Shown here: in pieces, positions 52,159 to 60,802 of the stretch
How the letters are laid out: each line of letters begins with the position of its first letter
Position numbering within the stretch: the first letter of the stretch is position 1
NCBI RefSeq assembly: GCF_003952185.1
Contig: NZ_RXFS01000003.1
Span: forward strand, 615,659-679,658
Length of the DNA: 64,000 bases
From: Variovorax sp. 679
GTDB lineage: Bacteria; Pseudomonadota; Gammaproteobacteria; Burkholderiales; Burkholderiaceae_C
Direction of reading: 5' to 3'
Program-made: the position numbers and the translations under genes
Notes under the pieces: generated by a model
The model's input: the letters and a program-made list of their open reading frames with translations, nothing else
Told to the model about the DNA's origin: nothing
The model's database searches: none

Positions 52159-52854
52159 TCAGCGCTTGCCGGACGACGACAGCAGCTTGATCGCCGCCGC
52201 CGATTTGCTCCCCGGAAAGCGCTGCACGATGCCCAGCAACAGGATGTCGAGCAGCAGGTCGAGGTGCGGCGCGGCGTCGAGCCGCTCGATCCACGGGTCG
52301 TCGCCGGTGGACACGCGCAGCGAGGTCATGCCGTGCATGCCTTCCCAGATGATCTGCGTGGCCACGGCCAGCTGCTTCTCGTCGGCCGCCACGTAGCCCT
52401 CGTCCGCCAGCTGCGCGACGAGGCTGCAGACGAAGGCGTAGGGGTCGTTCTCGGGGTCGCCGAAGGTCAGCGTGGAGGTCTCGATGGGCGCGGCCGGGCG
52501 GCGCTCCATGAACACCAGGAAATACTGGTCGGGGTGCTTCAGGCCGTTCTCGACGTAGGCATGGCAGGCCAGCCGGATGCGCTCGAGCGCCGTGGCACCG
52601 TCGGCCACCGCCGAGCGCATCAGCTTGTGCAGGCGGATCAGGTCGTCGTCGATCGCGCTGGTGATCATGGTGGCCTTGTCGCCGAAAAGCGCGTAGACCA
52701 CGGTGTTGGAGAAGCCCGACTCCTCCGCCACCTTGCGCATGGTGATCTCGCGGGCGCCGCTCTTGACGATCATCTTGCGCACCACCTTCAGGATGTCCTT
52801 GCGGCGTTGCTCCAGCTCTCGTTGCTTGCGTTCCTGAAGGCTGCTTGTGGCCAT
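52159..52854 (-). CDS. TetR-family transcriptional regulator
   Basis: A 231-residue TetR-type repressor. HTH residues about 15-60 (RKDILKVVRKMIVKSGAREI, then TMRKVAEESGFSNTVVYALFGDK). The C-terminal ligand domain (LACHAYVENGLKHPDQYFLVF and WEGMHGMTSLRVSTGDDPW) is of the TetR_C_33-like group. The ATG at 52854 gives MATSSLQERKQRELEQRR, a proper basic N-tail; a frame open to 52941 is unlikely to be used. It converges on the porin-ALDH operon and probably regulates it. An inverted repeat lies just upstream (52885-52906). Confidence 0.92.
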   Translation of the reverse strand: MATSSLQERKQRELEQRRKDILKVVRKMIVKSGAREITMRKVAEESGFSNTVVYALFGDKATMITSAIDDDLIRLHKLMRSAVADGATALERIRLACHAYVENGLKHPDQYFLVFMERRPAAPIETSTLTFGDPENDPYAFVCSLVAQLADEGYVAADEKQLAVATQIIWEGMHGMTSLRVSTGDDPWIERLDAAPHLDLLLDILLLGIVQRFPGSKSAAAIKLLSSSGKR

Positions 52855-52884
52855 GGCGTCTCGGGTCCGGCGTCTTTCGTCTGT

Positions 52885-52906
52885 GATTCGTCTCTTCGGG
52901 CGAATC
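52885..52906. promoter_or_regulatory. Inverted repeat upstream of the TetR gene
   Basis: GATTCG at 52885-52890 and CGAATC at 52901-52906 form perfect arms separated by 10 bases, 31 bases upstream of the TetR start. It could be an autoregulatory operator, or a weak terminator for the secretion operon that ends at 52969. It does not match the palindrome in front of the porin gene, which weakens the operator idea for one of them. Confidence 0.3.
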
Positions 52907-52968
52907 TTAGCCGGGGACGGACGGCGGCCCGCCCATTGCACCCTGCCGGCGCAGGGCCGCCGCGGCGC

Positions 52969-54228
52969 TCAGCGCGTCACGACTTTCCAGCGCCCGGCCG
53001 AGATCTCGGCGGCATAGGGCGCGGGAATGCTGGCAACGTAGCTGTTGTCGCCGACAACCGCGTCGTAGCTGCAGACGGCCTGCCCCGCCGCGTCGTACAG
53101 GGTCCAGCGGACCTGCGTGCCGTCGGGCGCGGCATGCACCACCTGCATCGAAGGGGCGCCGATGTTGGCGCCCACGTGGGCATAGCGTGCATCCACCGTC
53201 ATCGGCACATGGGACGGAAAGGGCTGGCTGCCGGGCAGGTCGAACCAGTCGTCGTGGGTCAGCATGCTGCGCTCGGCGACCTTCCAGACACGGTGCCTCA
53301 AGAAGTGCTGGTCGGCATAGCGCGCGGAGAACGGCCGGCTCCCGAGGTATGCGCGCATCTCGCCCGCCATGTCCACCAGGACGCCGGTGCAGGCGCCCCA
53401 CATGCCGGCGAGCATCAGCTCGGTGTGCGTTTGGTAGTCGCGCATGACGTGGAACCAGCGGTCCGATGCGCACCAGTCGCGCACCGCCGCCTGGTCGCGC
53501 GTGGACAGCAGCGAATCGGCATCGCGGAACTGCACGCGGTCGATGCCGGGGTCGTCCAGCGCCAGGAAGCGCCACATGGTGCCAGGCAGGTCGTGGCCGT
53601 CGACCGAGCGCACGTCGGCGATCGACGCGCCCTCCAGCGCCAGCCGCTCGCACACCGCCGCCGGAACCGAGCCGTCGACATAGAAGCGGCACACCCACTC
53701 AGGGAAGAACTGGCGCGCGGCCCGCACATTGAGAACCGCCATCTCGCAATAGCGCGGATCGCCGCCGAACAGGCTGAAGGCGATCACGTTGCGCAGGCGG
53801 TTCCTCGGGTCGAAGCATCGCGGCGCGGGCGGGTCGACCGTGGCGGCGGCCGGCTCCCTGGCGGCCTCCTGCATCTTCAGCCGCAACGAGGCGGAGCCGG
53901 CCTTGCGCACCTCGTCGTGCTTGCCCAGTTGCCCCGCCGCTTCCGCGAGGCCGTCATGGGTGTTGGCGGTATCCAGCTCGCCGACGAGGCGCCGGTAGAG
54001 GTGGTAGGCCTGCTGCGGCTGGTCCATGCGAAGCAGGCACAGCGCGACATCGGCCAGCGGCTGCGGGCCGTGCGTGGCCTGCCACGCCTGCATCGCGAAG
54101 TTCCGCGCCTTCGCGTAGTCGCCTTGCGCGAAGGCGACCCGGAATTGCGAGCCCAGCGCGTTCAGGGCTTGCTGCGTGATCGCGGGAACGTAGTTCGACA
54201 CCTGCGGTTTCTTTTTCGTCATCTTCAT
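52969..54228 (-). CDS. TPR-containing glycosyltransferase-like protein
   Basis: A 419-residue cytoplasmic protein at the end of the secretion operon. Residues about 18-115 form TPR-like helical repeats (FRVAFAQGDYAKARNFAMQA, then AYHLYRRLVGELDTANTHDG). Residues about 145-330 look like a GT-A-type transferase: FSLFGGDPRYCEMAVLNVRA, WVCRFYVDGSVP, and VQFRDADSLLSTRDQAAV, where RDADS is a plausible metal-binding DxD. The C-terminal 90 residues look like a beta-rich accessory domain. TPR plus GT beside an exporter and its giant substrate suggests glycosylation of that substrate. Function is inference; donor sugar unknown. Confidence 0.65.
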   Translation of the reverse strand: MKMTKKKPQVSNYVPAITQQALNALGSQFRVAFAQGDYAKARNFAMQAWQATHGPQPLADVALCLLRMDQPQQAYHLYRRLVGELDTANTHDGLAEAAGQLGKHDEVRKAGSASLRLKMQEAAREPAAATVDPPAPRCFDPRNRLRNVIAFSLFGGDPRYCEMAVLNVRAARQFFPEWVCRFYVDGSVPAAVCERLALEGASIADVRSVDGHDLPGTMWRFLALDDPGIDRVQFRDADSLLSTRDQAAVRDWCASDRWFHVMRDYQTHTELMLAGMWGACTGVLVDMAGEMRAYLGSRPFSARYADQHFLRHRVWKVAERSMLTHDDWFDLPGSQPFPSHVPMTVDARYAHVGANIGAPSMQVVHAAPDGTQVRWTLYDAAGQAVCSYDAVVGDNSYVASIPAPYAAEISAGRWKVVTR

Positions 54229-54247
54229 CGCGTCATGCGTCTTGCGG

Positions 54248-55642
54248 TCAACGCTCGCGCAAGGCTTCGCGGGCCTTGTTCAACGGCTTGAGCAGGTAGT
54301 CGAGCACCGACTTGCTGCCGGTGTGAATGTCGACCGTGGCGATCATCCCGGGCACGATCGGGAAGCGCTTGCCGCTCTTGTTCGTCAGGTGGTCGACGTC
54401 GGTGCGGATGTAGACGCGGTAGTAGTACACGTCGCGCTTCACGTCGTCCTGGATGGTGTCGGGCGAGATCGTCGCCACCTTGCCCGGCATGCCGCCGAAG
54501 ATGGCGTAGTCGTAGGCTGTCACCTTCACCGTGGCGTCCTGCCCCGGGTGGATGAAGGCGACGTCGCGCGGCGAGATGCGCGCCTCCACAAGCAGCTTCT
54601 CGTCCAGCGGAACGATCTGCATGAGCCTGCCGCCCGGCGGCAGCACGCCGCCCACGGTGGTCACCACAATGTCCTTCACGATGCCGCGCACCGGCGAGGC
54701 GAAGGTCAGCCGCGTGAGCGAGTCGGAGCGGCCGCGCGTCACCGAGCGCTGCGCCTCGATCTCCGCGTTCGCCTTCGCGAGGTCTTCGCGCGCCTTCACG
54801 TGGTACTGGCTGCGGATGTCGGCGGCCCTGGTCTCGGCCTCGTTGATCTGGCGCTTCAGGCGCAACACCTCCACGTCGCTCGCGGCGCCGCGCGACACCA
54901 GCGGCTCGGTCAGCGCGAGTTCGCGGCGCATGAGCACCAGCGCCTGCGTCACGCCGCCGAGGCTGCTTGCGAGCTGCTCCCGGCGCGAGTGATAGAGCGC
55001 GGTCTCGGTGCGCACGAGGACGGCATCGGCCTGCACCTCGGGCGGAAACGCCAGCGGCGTGCCGCCCACCTCGGCCGCGAGCCGCGCCGACATGGCGAGC
55101 GCCGTACGCAGGCGGGAGGCGCTTTCCTCCACGTTCGATTCGGTCTTGGTCCGGTCCAGCTGCGCGAGCACCTGCCCCGCCTCGACGATGTCGCCCTCGC
55201 GCACCTTCAGCTCCACCAGGATGCCGCCTTCGAGCGACTGCACCGTCTGTTCCTTCGACGAGGGCACCACCTTGCCGGTGCCGGTGGACACCTCCTCGAG
55301 CCGGAAGAACCAGGCCCAGGCCAGCAGCACGAGCAGCAGGACCGCGACGATCCAGACGATCAGCGAGGAGCGCGGCAGCGGCGGCGGAGCTGGCGAATGG
55401 GTCACCGCGGCCGGTGGCGGCACCATGGGCACGGCCGGCGGCTTGCGCGGTCCGACCTCGCCACTCCTGCCGGACTTGGCAGGCACATCCGCGGCCTTCC
55501 GGGTGACCGGCACGTCGGCTCTCTTCTGACTGCCGGGCATGTCGCCCGGCTTCTCGTCGCTCCTTTTCCGCGCGGCATCTGCCGCCACGGCCATGCTGCC
55601 CGCGTCTCGTGCACGGGATGTCGGGACCTCAGGCGTTGCCAC
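54248..55642 (-). CDS. HlyD-family type I secretion periplasmic adaptor
   Basis: A membrane-fusion protein of about 464 residues that links the ABC exporter to TolC. A long Pro/Lys/Arg-rich cytoplasmic N-tail of about 90 residues precedes one membrane helix (SLIVWIVAVLLLVLLAWAWF). Then come the split lipoyl/barrel-sandwich segments (VQSLEGGILVELKVREGDIV), a long coiled coil and the C-terminal HlyD domain (VKVTAYDYAIFGGMPGKVAT). I chose the GTG at 55642, which has GGAG nine bases upstream and overlaps the ABC gene by 14 bases; a TTG at 55657 and an ATG at 55594 are alternatives. The tail is unusually long for HlyD/LapC. Confidence 0.92.
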   Translation of the reverse strand: MATPEVPTSRARDAGSMAVAADAARKRSDEKPGDMPGSQKRADVPVTRKAADVPAKSGRSGEVGPRKPPAVPMVPPPAAVTHSPAPPPLPRSSLIVWIVAVLLLVLLAWAWFFRLEEVSTGTGKVVPSSKEQTVQSLEGGILVELKVREGDIVEAGQVLAQLDRTKTESNVEESASRLRTALAMSARLAAEVGGTPLAFPPEVQADAVLVRTETALYHSRREQLASSLGGVTQALVLMRRELALTEPLVSRGAASDVEVLRLKRQINEAETRAADIRSQYHVKAREDLAKANAEIEAQRSVTRGRSDSLTRLTFASPVRGIVKDIVVTTVGGVLPPGGRLMQIVPLDEKLLVEARISPRDVAFIHPGQDATVKVTAYDYAIFGGMPGKVATISPDTIQDDVKRDVYYYRVYIRTDVDHLTNKSGKRFPIVPGMIATVDIHTGSKSVLDYLLKPLNKAREALRER

Positions 55643-57746
55643 GGGAAAGCTCTCCAAGAATTCGGTCCTTCGACCCGTCCATCACGATGCGGCCGCTGTC
55701 GATCACGACGATGCGGTCCACCCAGCGCAGCACCGGCATGCGGTGCGTCGCCACCACCAGCGTGCGCGACGCCAGCCAGGGGCCCATCGACTCGATCACC
55801 TGGTGTTCGGTGAACTCGTCGAAATGCGCGGTCGGCTCGTCCAGCAGCACCACGGATGGCTGGCGGATCAGCGTGCGCGCAAGCAGCAGCGCCTGCCGCT
55901 GTCCGCCCGAAAGCCCGAGGCCGCCCTCGTGGATCAGCTCGCCCAGCCCCTCGTGGCGCGACTGCACGAAGGGCAGCGCACCAGCCATGGCGAGGGCCTG
56001 CACCACCTCGTCGTCGGTGGCCAGCGGCCTGCCCATGGTGACGTTGTCGCGGATGGAGCCGTGGAAGAGCCGCGCGTTCTGCGTGAGCAGGCCCAGGTCG
56101 CGGCGCAGGTCGGCCGGATCGACCAGCGAGATGTCGAGCGAGTCGATGCCCACGTGGCCGCGCTGCGGCGTCTGCAGGCCCGCCATCAGCTGCAGCAGCG
56201 TGGACTTGCCCGCGCCCATGCGTCCGAGCAGCGCGATCTTCTCGCCGGGACGGACCTGCAGCTGCGCGACCGCAAACGCCGGGTACCTGTCGTCCTTGTT
56301 GTAGCGGAACTCGACACCCGTGATGTTGTAGCTGCCCCGCAGGGACGGCACGTGCACGCGCCGCGCGCGCTCGGGCTGGTCGACCGGCCGCAGCATCAGC
56401 TGGTCGAGACCGGCGCGCGCCACCTTGGCCTGCTGCCAGCGCGCGAACACGCCCGACAGCTGCGCGAGCGGCGCGATCATGCGCGAGGCCAGGATCGACG
56501 AGCCCACCAGCGCGCCCGTCGTCATGTCGCCCTTCATCACGAGGTAGCAGCCCGCGAGCAGCACGACTGCGTAAACGATGGTCTGCACTTCCTGCGTCCA
56601 GGTCATGAGCAGGCTCGTGAGAAAGCGCTGGCGCATGCTGACGCCGGCGGCGACGTCGTTCGCGTGGTTCCACTGGTTCTGGAAGCGCGGCTCGGCGCGC
56701 ATCAGCTTGATGTCCTCGATGCCCTCGACCGCCTCGACCAGCAGCGCATTGCGCAGCGCCGATTCGCGCATGCCTTCGTTGGCCAGTCGCGCGAGCGGCT
56801 TCTGAATCAGAAGCCCCGGAATCACCAGCAGCGGCACGGCCGCCAGCGCCACCAGCGTGAGCGGGCCCGCCACCAGCCACAGCACGCCCAGGAAGAGCAG
56901 GAAGAACGGCAGGTCGACCACCGCGCTGATGGTGGTGGACGTGAGCAGCTCGCGCACCTGCTCCACCTCGCGCACCTGGGCGATGAAGGAGCCGGTGGAC
57001 TTGGAGCGCGCGTCGGAGCGAACCCGCAGCGCATGGCCGAAGACCAGGTCCGACACCTTGAGGTCGGCGCGCTTGCCGATCACGTCGGAGATGTGCGTGC
57101 GCGACATGCGCAGCAGGAACTCGAAGGCCACGGCGAGCATCACGCCGCCGAACAGCACCCACAGCGTGGACTCCGACTGCGCCGGCACCACGCGGTCGTA
57201 GATCTGCATCGAGAAGATGGTCGACGCCAGCGCCAGCATGTTGGCGAAGACGGAGGCCAGCACGATGTCGCCATAGCGGCGCCAGTCGCGCAGCACGATG
57301 GTCCAGAACCAGTTGGCACGGTAGGGCTTGATGTAGTCGTCCACGCGGACATCGGCCACGGCGGTGTTCGGCCGCAATATCGCCACCCGCTTCGCGCGCC
57401 GGCGCACCTCGTCGAAGGGCACCGCGGTTTCCAGCCCCTGGTCGCCCCCCAGCAGCACACCCAGCATGCCGCGCCCGTCGGCCGCGCGCACCACGCCGAC
57501 CTCGCCGTTGTCGAACTCCACCACCAGCGGCAGGCGCCAGGGGTCGAGCATCGCGACGGAAAAGGCGTCGAGCCGCAGCGCAAGGCCGAGCTGCCGCGCC
57601 ATGTGATCGAGCAATGTGTCCAGCGGCGCCCCTCGCTCCCAGGCCAGCGAGGCGCGCACGCTCTCCTGCGAGACGCCGATGCCGTAGTGGCGCGCGACGT
57701 AGTGCATGGCATCGAGCCACGCGGTGTACTGCGCAGGGAGGTTCAT
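55629..57746 (-). CDS. Type I secretion ABC exporter with C39-like domain (LapB/RtxB type)
   Basis: A 705-residue inner-membrane exporter. The first ~125 residues are a C39-like domain (AWLDAMHYVARHYGIGVSQE) with no catalytic Cys, so it binds but does not cleave the substrate, as in HlyB and LapB. About six transmembrane helices span residues 150-420. The ATPase domain has Walker A LGRMGAGKSTLL near 510, LSGGQRQALLLARTL near 610 and VVLLDEPTAHFDE. Its ATG overlaps the tolC stop (ATGA). With TolC and HlyD it forms the full export channel for the giant protein to the right. Confidence 0.94.
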   Translation of the reverse strand: MNLPAQYTAWLDAMHYVARHYGIGVSQESVRASLAWERGAPLDTLLDHMARQLGLALRLDAFSVAMLDPWRLPLVVEFDNGEVGVVRAADGRGMLGVLLGGDQGLETAVPFDEVRRRAKRVAILRPNTAVADVRVDDYIKPYRANWFWTIVLRDWRRYGDIVLASVFANMLALASTIFSMQIYDRVVPAQSESTLWVLFGGVMLAVAFEFLLRMSRTHISDVIGKRADLKVSDLVFGHALRVRSDARSKSTGSFIAQVREVEQVRELLTSTTISAVVDLPFFLLFLGVLWLVAGPLTLVALAAVPLLVIPGLLIQKPLARLANEGMRESALRNALLVEAVEGIEDIKLMRAEPRFQNQWNHANDVAAGVSMRQRFLTSLLMTWTQEVQTIVYAVVLLAGCYLVMKGDMTTGALVGSSILASRMIAPLAQLSGVFARWQQAKVARAGLDQLMLRPVDQPERARRVHVPSLRGSYNITGVEFRYNKDDRYPAFAVAQLQVRPGEKIALLGRMGAGKSTLLQLMAGLQTPQRGHVGIDSLDISLVDPADLRRDLGLLTQNARLFHGSIRDNVTMGRPLATDDEVVQALAMAGALPFVQSRHEGLGELIHEGGLGLSGGQRQALLLARTLIRQPSVVLLDEPTAHFDEFTEHQVIESMGPWLASRTLVVATHRMPVLRWVDRIVVIDSGRIVMDGSKDRILGELSRGNA

Positions 57747-59185
57747 GGAAGCAGCTCCATTCCCTGGACAACGGTGTTGTTCAGGCCGTAATAGGCGCGC
57801 CCCTGTCCGGTGGCGCCGATGTAGCCGATGCGGCTTTCCCAGAGGTCGTGCAGCACGGCCTCCTGGTCGGCAGCGGCCTGGTGGATCTCCTGCTCCGCAT
57901 TGAGCAGGTCGAGGATGGAGCGCGTGCCGAGCGTGTACTGCTCGCGGTAGAGATCGCGCGCCTCGACGATGCTGCGACGTCGCTCGGCCAGCACGCCCAG
58001 CCGGGCCTGCGCGCCGATGGCCTGTTCACGCAAGCTGCGCACCTGGTCGCCCAGGTTCAGGCGGGCCGCCTCGATGCGCATGCGCGCAGCCTCCTCTGCG
58101 GCGAGGGCTGCGCGCACCTGGGCATCCTGCGCGCCTCCCTGGTAGACCGCGCTGGTGAGGTTGATCATCACCGCATGATTGGTGCCGTTGCGCTCCTGCG
58201 TGGCGGGGTTCACGCCGCCCAGCGCCTTGCTGGCGGACACGTCGAGGCTGACGGTGGGATAGCGTTGGGCTTTGGCGATGTCGAGCTGCGCTGCGGCGAC
58301 CCGCCGCTCGGCCTCTGCGACCAGCACCTCGGGCATGAGCCTGGCGTCCGGCGGCAGCTGATCGACGCGCGGTTCGCTGGCCAGGCGCTGCGGCAGTGGT
58401 GCAATGAGCGCCGGCGCGGGCCCGCCCAGCAGCGTGACCAGGCGTTCGCGCGACTGGGCCAGCTGTGACGTCACATGCAGCAGGTTGGCGCGTGCGCTGT
58501 CGACGCGCGACTCTGCCTGGATCGGATCGGCCTTCGTGCTCAGGCCCGATGTCGCGCGCAGCTTCGCGGTCTCCAGGACCTTCTCCACCGCGGCGACCTG
58601 CTCCTGCGCGATGGCGACGAGCGACTGGTAGCGGTGCGCTCTCACGACGGCATCCGCCGTCTGCTGCGCCACCGCGTCGATCTGCCGGAGGACGGTGGCC
58701 TGCTGGCGTCGCACCTGGGCTTCCGACTGGTCCACCGCGCCAGAAACCTTGCCGAAGTCGTAGAGCATCTGCGACACCGACGCCGTGGCGAGCACACCGG
58801 TGCCGCGCCTGCGGGCCGAAGCGGAGCCCCCGCCATTGAAGCCGCTGCCTGCGCCGAAGCGCACCTGGGGGTAGTAGCCGGCGCGCGCCACCTCCACGCC
58901 GTCGGATTGCTGCGCCAGCGTGGCGATGGCATCGGAGATGGAGGGATGGCGTCCCACCGCCCGACGCACTGCATCGGCCAGTTCGAGCGGCTTCGCGTTT
59001 TCCGCGGCCGCCTGCGCCTGGGGCTGCAGCACAGGGGCAGGCCCGGCACTCCCCAGCTCCTGCGCGAGCGTGCTCGGGGCAAGCGAACGCGCGGACTTCA
59101 GTTCGATGGGCTCGACCTGCGCAGCCGTGGGCAAGCAGGCAAGTGACAGCCATGCGGCCATGCAAAGGGTTGTGCTCGATTTCAC
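57743..59185 (-). CDS. TolC-family outer-membrane channel of the secretion system
   Basis: A 480-residue TolC/LapE-type outer-membrane factor. The start is GTG at 59185, whose last bases form the stop of the halogenase-like gene (GTGA); it gives a good signal peptide (KSSTTLCMAAWLSLACLPTA). The two OEP repeats are visible (LADAVRRAVGRHPSISDAIA and then YYPQVRFGAGSGFNG; LVAEAERRVAAAQLDIAKAQ and RYPTVSLDVSASKA), with the long helical barrel segments between. The ending LDLLNAEQEIHQAAADQEAV is typical. Translation-coupled to genes on both sides. Confidence 0.93.
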   Translation of the reverse strand: MKSSTTLCMAAWLSLACLPTAAQVEPIELKSARSLAPSTLAQELGSAGPAPVLQPQAQAAAENAKPLELADAVRRAVGRHPSISDAIATLAQQSDGVEVARAGYYPQVRFGAGSGFNGGGSASARRRGTGVLATASVSQMLYDFGKVSGAVDQSEAQVRRQQATVLRQIDAVAQQTADAVVRAHRYQSLVAIAQEQVAAVEKVLETAKLRATSGLSTKADPIQAESRVDSARANLLHVTSQLAQSRERLVTLLGGPAPALIAPLPQRLASEPRVDQLPPDARLMPEVLVAEAERRVAAAQLDIAKAQRYPTVSLDVSASKALGGVNPATQERNGTNHAVMINLTSAVYQGGAQDAQVRAALAAEEAARMRIEAARLNLGDQVRSLREQAIGAQARLGVLAERRRSIVEARDLYREQYTLGTRSILDLLNAEQEIHQAAADQEAVLHDLWESRIGYIGATGQGRAYYGLNNTVVQGMELLP

Positions 59186-60726
59186 CTGGATGGTTCTTCC
59201 TTGCAGGAAAAGTTGCCGGCCGCGCCAAGCTCGCGCATCCGGTGGATATAGACGGCCACGCGCTTGCGGCTGGCAACCGGCAGGCTCGCCAGTTCGGTGG
59301 CGGCGGCCTCTCGAGACACCACGCCCAGCGGCGCAGCCACGAACAGCCAGTTCACGGGGTGGAAGATTCCACGCCATCCGTGAGCGACGTAGTTCTGCAC
59401 GTCGATGAGCCGCGGTGTGCGCTGCTGAAAGCACTCGCGCAGCTCTGCGTAGCTTGGCGGCAGCGGCAGGCCCGCCGCGTCGCGCCAGAAGTCGGTGTCG
59501 CGCCGCGGGCAGTCGTAGTGCATACGCAGGAAATCGCGAATGCCCGCCCAGCAACGCGCATTGGCCTCGTTGAAGCCGTCGATCAGGTGGCCGGGCACCA
59601 CGCCGTCGCAGGCCGTGACGATGCGCTCGAAGTTGCGCAGCTGCTCCAGCAGCTGGCCGATGGAAGTGGCCTCCAGCGGCTCCACGAAGCCCGAAGCCAG
59701 CCCGACCGCCATGATGTTGCCAACCCACGCCTGCGCGAAGTGACCGGACTCGAACTTCAGCGCGCGCATCGGTTCGATGCCGGGGCCGATACGGCAACGG
59801 ATCTCGTCGATGACCTTCGTCTCGTCGGTATGAGCGCTGCTGAAGACGTAGCCCGCGCCGACCCGCTCGGCCAGCGGTATCTGCCACATCCAGCCGGCCG
59901 GCATCGCGATCGCCCGCGTGACCAGCGAGGGGTTGGGCTGAGGATTCGGCATGTGGAAGGGCACGGCACGGTCCGGCAGCAGGTACTCGGAGAACGAGTG
60001 CCAGCGCACGCCGAGCTTGTTGCCGATGCCCAGCCGCGCCAGTCCCGAGGCGTCGATCAGCAGTTCGAGTTCGAGCGCTTCTTCGACGCCCTCGAGCTTC
60101 ACTGCGCACGCCATACCGCCCGCATCGCACACCAGTTCCTCGACGCGGGCCTGCTGGTGCACCACGCCGCGCGAGACGGCCACGCGGCAAAGATATTCCG
60201 CCAGCTTGTGGGTGTCGAAATGAAAGGACGTTGACAGGCCGGAGCTCTCCCCGAGCTGGAGCATCGCCTTGGTCTGCTGCTGGGAAGCGTTCGATGCGAT
60301 CGAGGCGAAGCCCGGTATGTACCGGTGAAGCTCGATGCCCTCGTGCACCATGCCGGAGAGCAGCGGATGAAAGCCACGCTCCGTCCAGTCGATCTCCTGC
60401 AGGCCCGGTCGGCCGAAGAGGTGGTAGTAGCAGTCGTCTTCGGCACCGGTGCGCCAGCCCTCGTAGCTGATACCCAGATTCAAGGTGGCACCGGTCTCGC
60501 GCACGAACTCGTCGAGCCGGATGCCGTTGCCGCGCAGCGCCTCGACCAGGTTGAGCAGACCGCCCTCGTCCGCGCCGACGGTGTCGGTGGCGCCGTCGGC
60601 GGGCGACTCGATCACCCTCACCTCGACATGCGGCGCGAACATGCGGCGCAGGGTCAGTGCAGCGAACCAGCCTGCGGCCCCACCGCCGACGACGACGGCG
60701 CGGGAAAGATTGCGAAGATTCAGCAT
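59182..60726 (-). CDS. Flavin-dependent tryptophan-halogenase homologue lacking the catalytic Lys
   Basis: A 514-residue cytoplasmic protein that aligns along its length with PrnA-type halogenases. FAD motif VVVGGGAAGW (residues 11-20), the FHFDTHKLAEYL segment near 170, the halogenase signature WxWxIP as WMWQIP (279-284), and GLASGFVEPLEATSI with the conserved Glu. The catalytic Lys (K79 in PrnA, in GAFKAAIKF) aligns with Asn83 in GATLNLGISY. Without that Lys, transfer of HOCl or HOBr to tryptophan should fail, so another flavin reaction is likely. It lies 76 bases after the giant-protein gene and overlaps tolC by four bases. Confidence 0.85.
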   Translation of the reverse strand: MLNLRNLSRAVVVGGGAAGWFAALTLRRMFAPHVEVRVIESPADGATDTVGADEGGLLNLVEALRGNGIRLDEFVRETGATLNLGISYEGWRTGAEDDCYYHLFGRPGLQEIDWTERGFHPLLSGMVHEGIELHRYIPGFASIASNASQQQTKAMLQLGESSGLSTSFHFDTHKLAEYLCRVAVSRGVVHQQARVEELVCDAGGMACAVKLEGVEEALELELLIDASGLARLGIGNKLGVRWHSFSEYLLPDRAVPFHMPNPQPNPSLVTRAIAMPAGWMWQIPLAERVGAGYVFSSAHTDETKVIDEIRCRIGPGIEPMRALKFESGHFAQAWVGNIMAVGLASGFVEPLEATSIGQLLEQLRNFERIVTACDGVVPGHLIDGFNEANARCWAGIRDFLRMHYDCPRRDTDFWRDAAGLPLPPSYAELRECFQQRTPRLIDVQNYVAHGWRGIFHPVNWLFVAAPLGVVSREAAATELASLPVASRKRVAVYIHRMRELGAAGNFSCKEEPSR

Positions 60727-60754
60727 GTGCGTGACTTCATGAAGCCGGTCGAGA

Positions 60755-60784
60755 GGAAGGGGGGCGCGCAGCGCGCCCCCTTCC
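60755..60784. terminator. GC-rich hairpin between the giant-protein gene and the halogenase-like gene
   Basis: GGAAGGGGG...CGCGC pairs with GCGCG...CCCCCTTCC across 60755-60784, about 14 bp with one bulged G and a tiny loop. It lies about 20 bases past the stop of the giant-protein gene on the minus strand. It lacks a T-run, so it may be a partial terminator that lowers expression of the downstream export genes relative to the substrate, as in many secretion operons. Confidence 0.45.
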
Positions 60785-60802
60785 CTCGTCCGGCAATGAG
60801 CT

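Noticed and set aside
55539..57791. A 750-codon plus-strand frame opposite the secretion ABC gene
   Set aside because: Compositional shadow of the exporter gene; no domains and no start signals.
59182..60726. Calling this protein a functional tryptophan halogenase
   Set aside because: The Lys equivalent to PrnA K79 is Asn, so the family name is used only for homology, not for activity.
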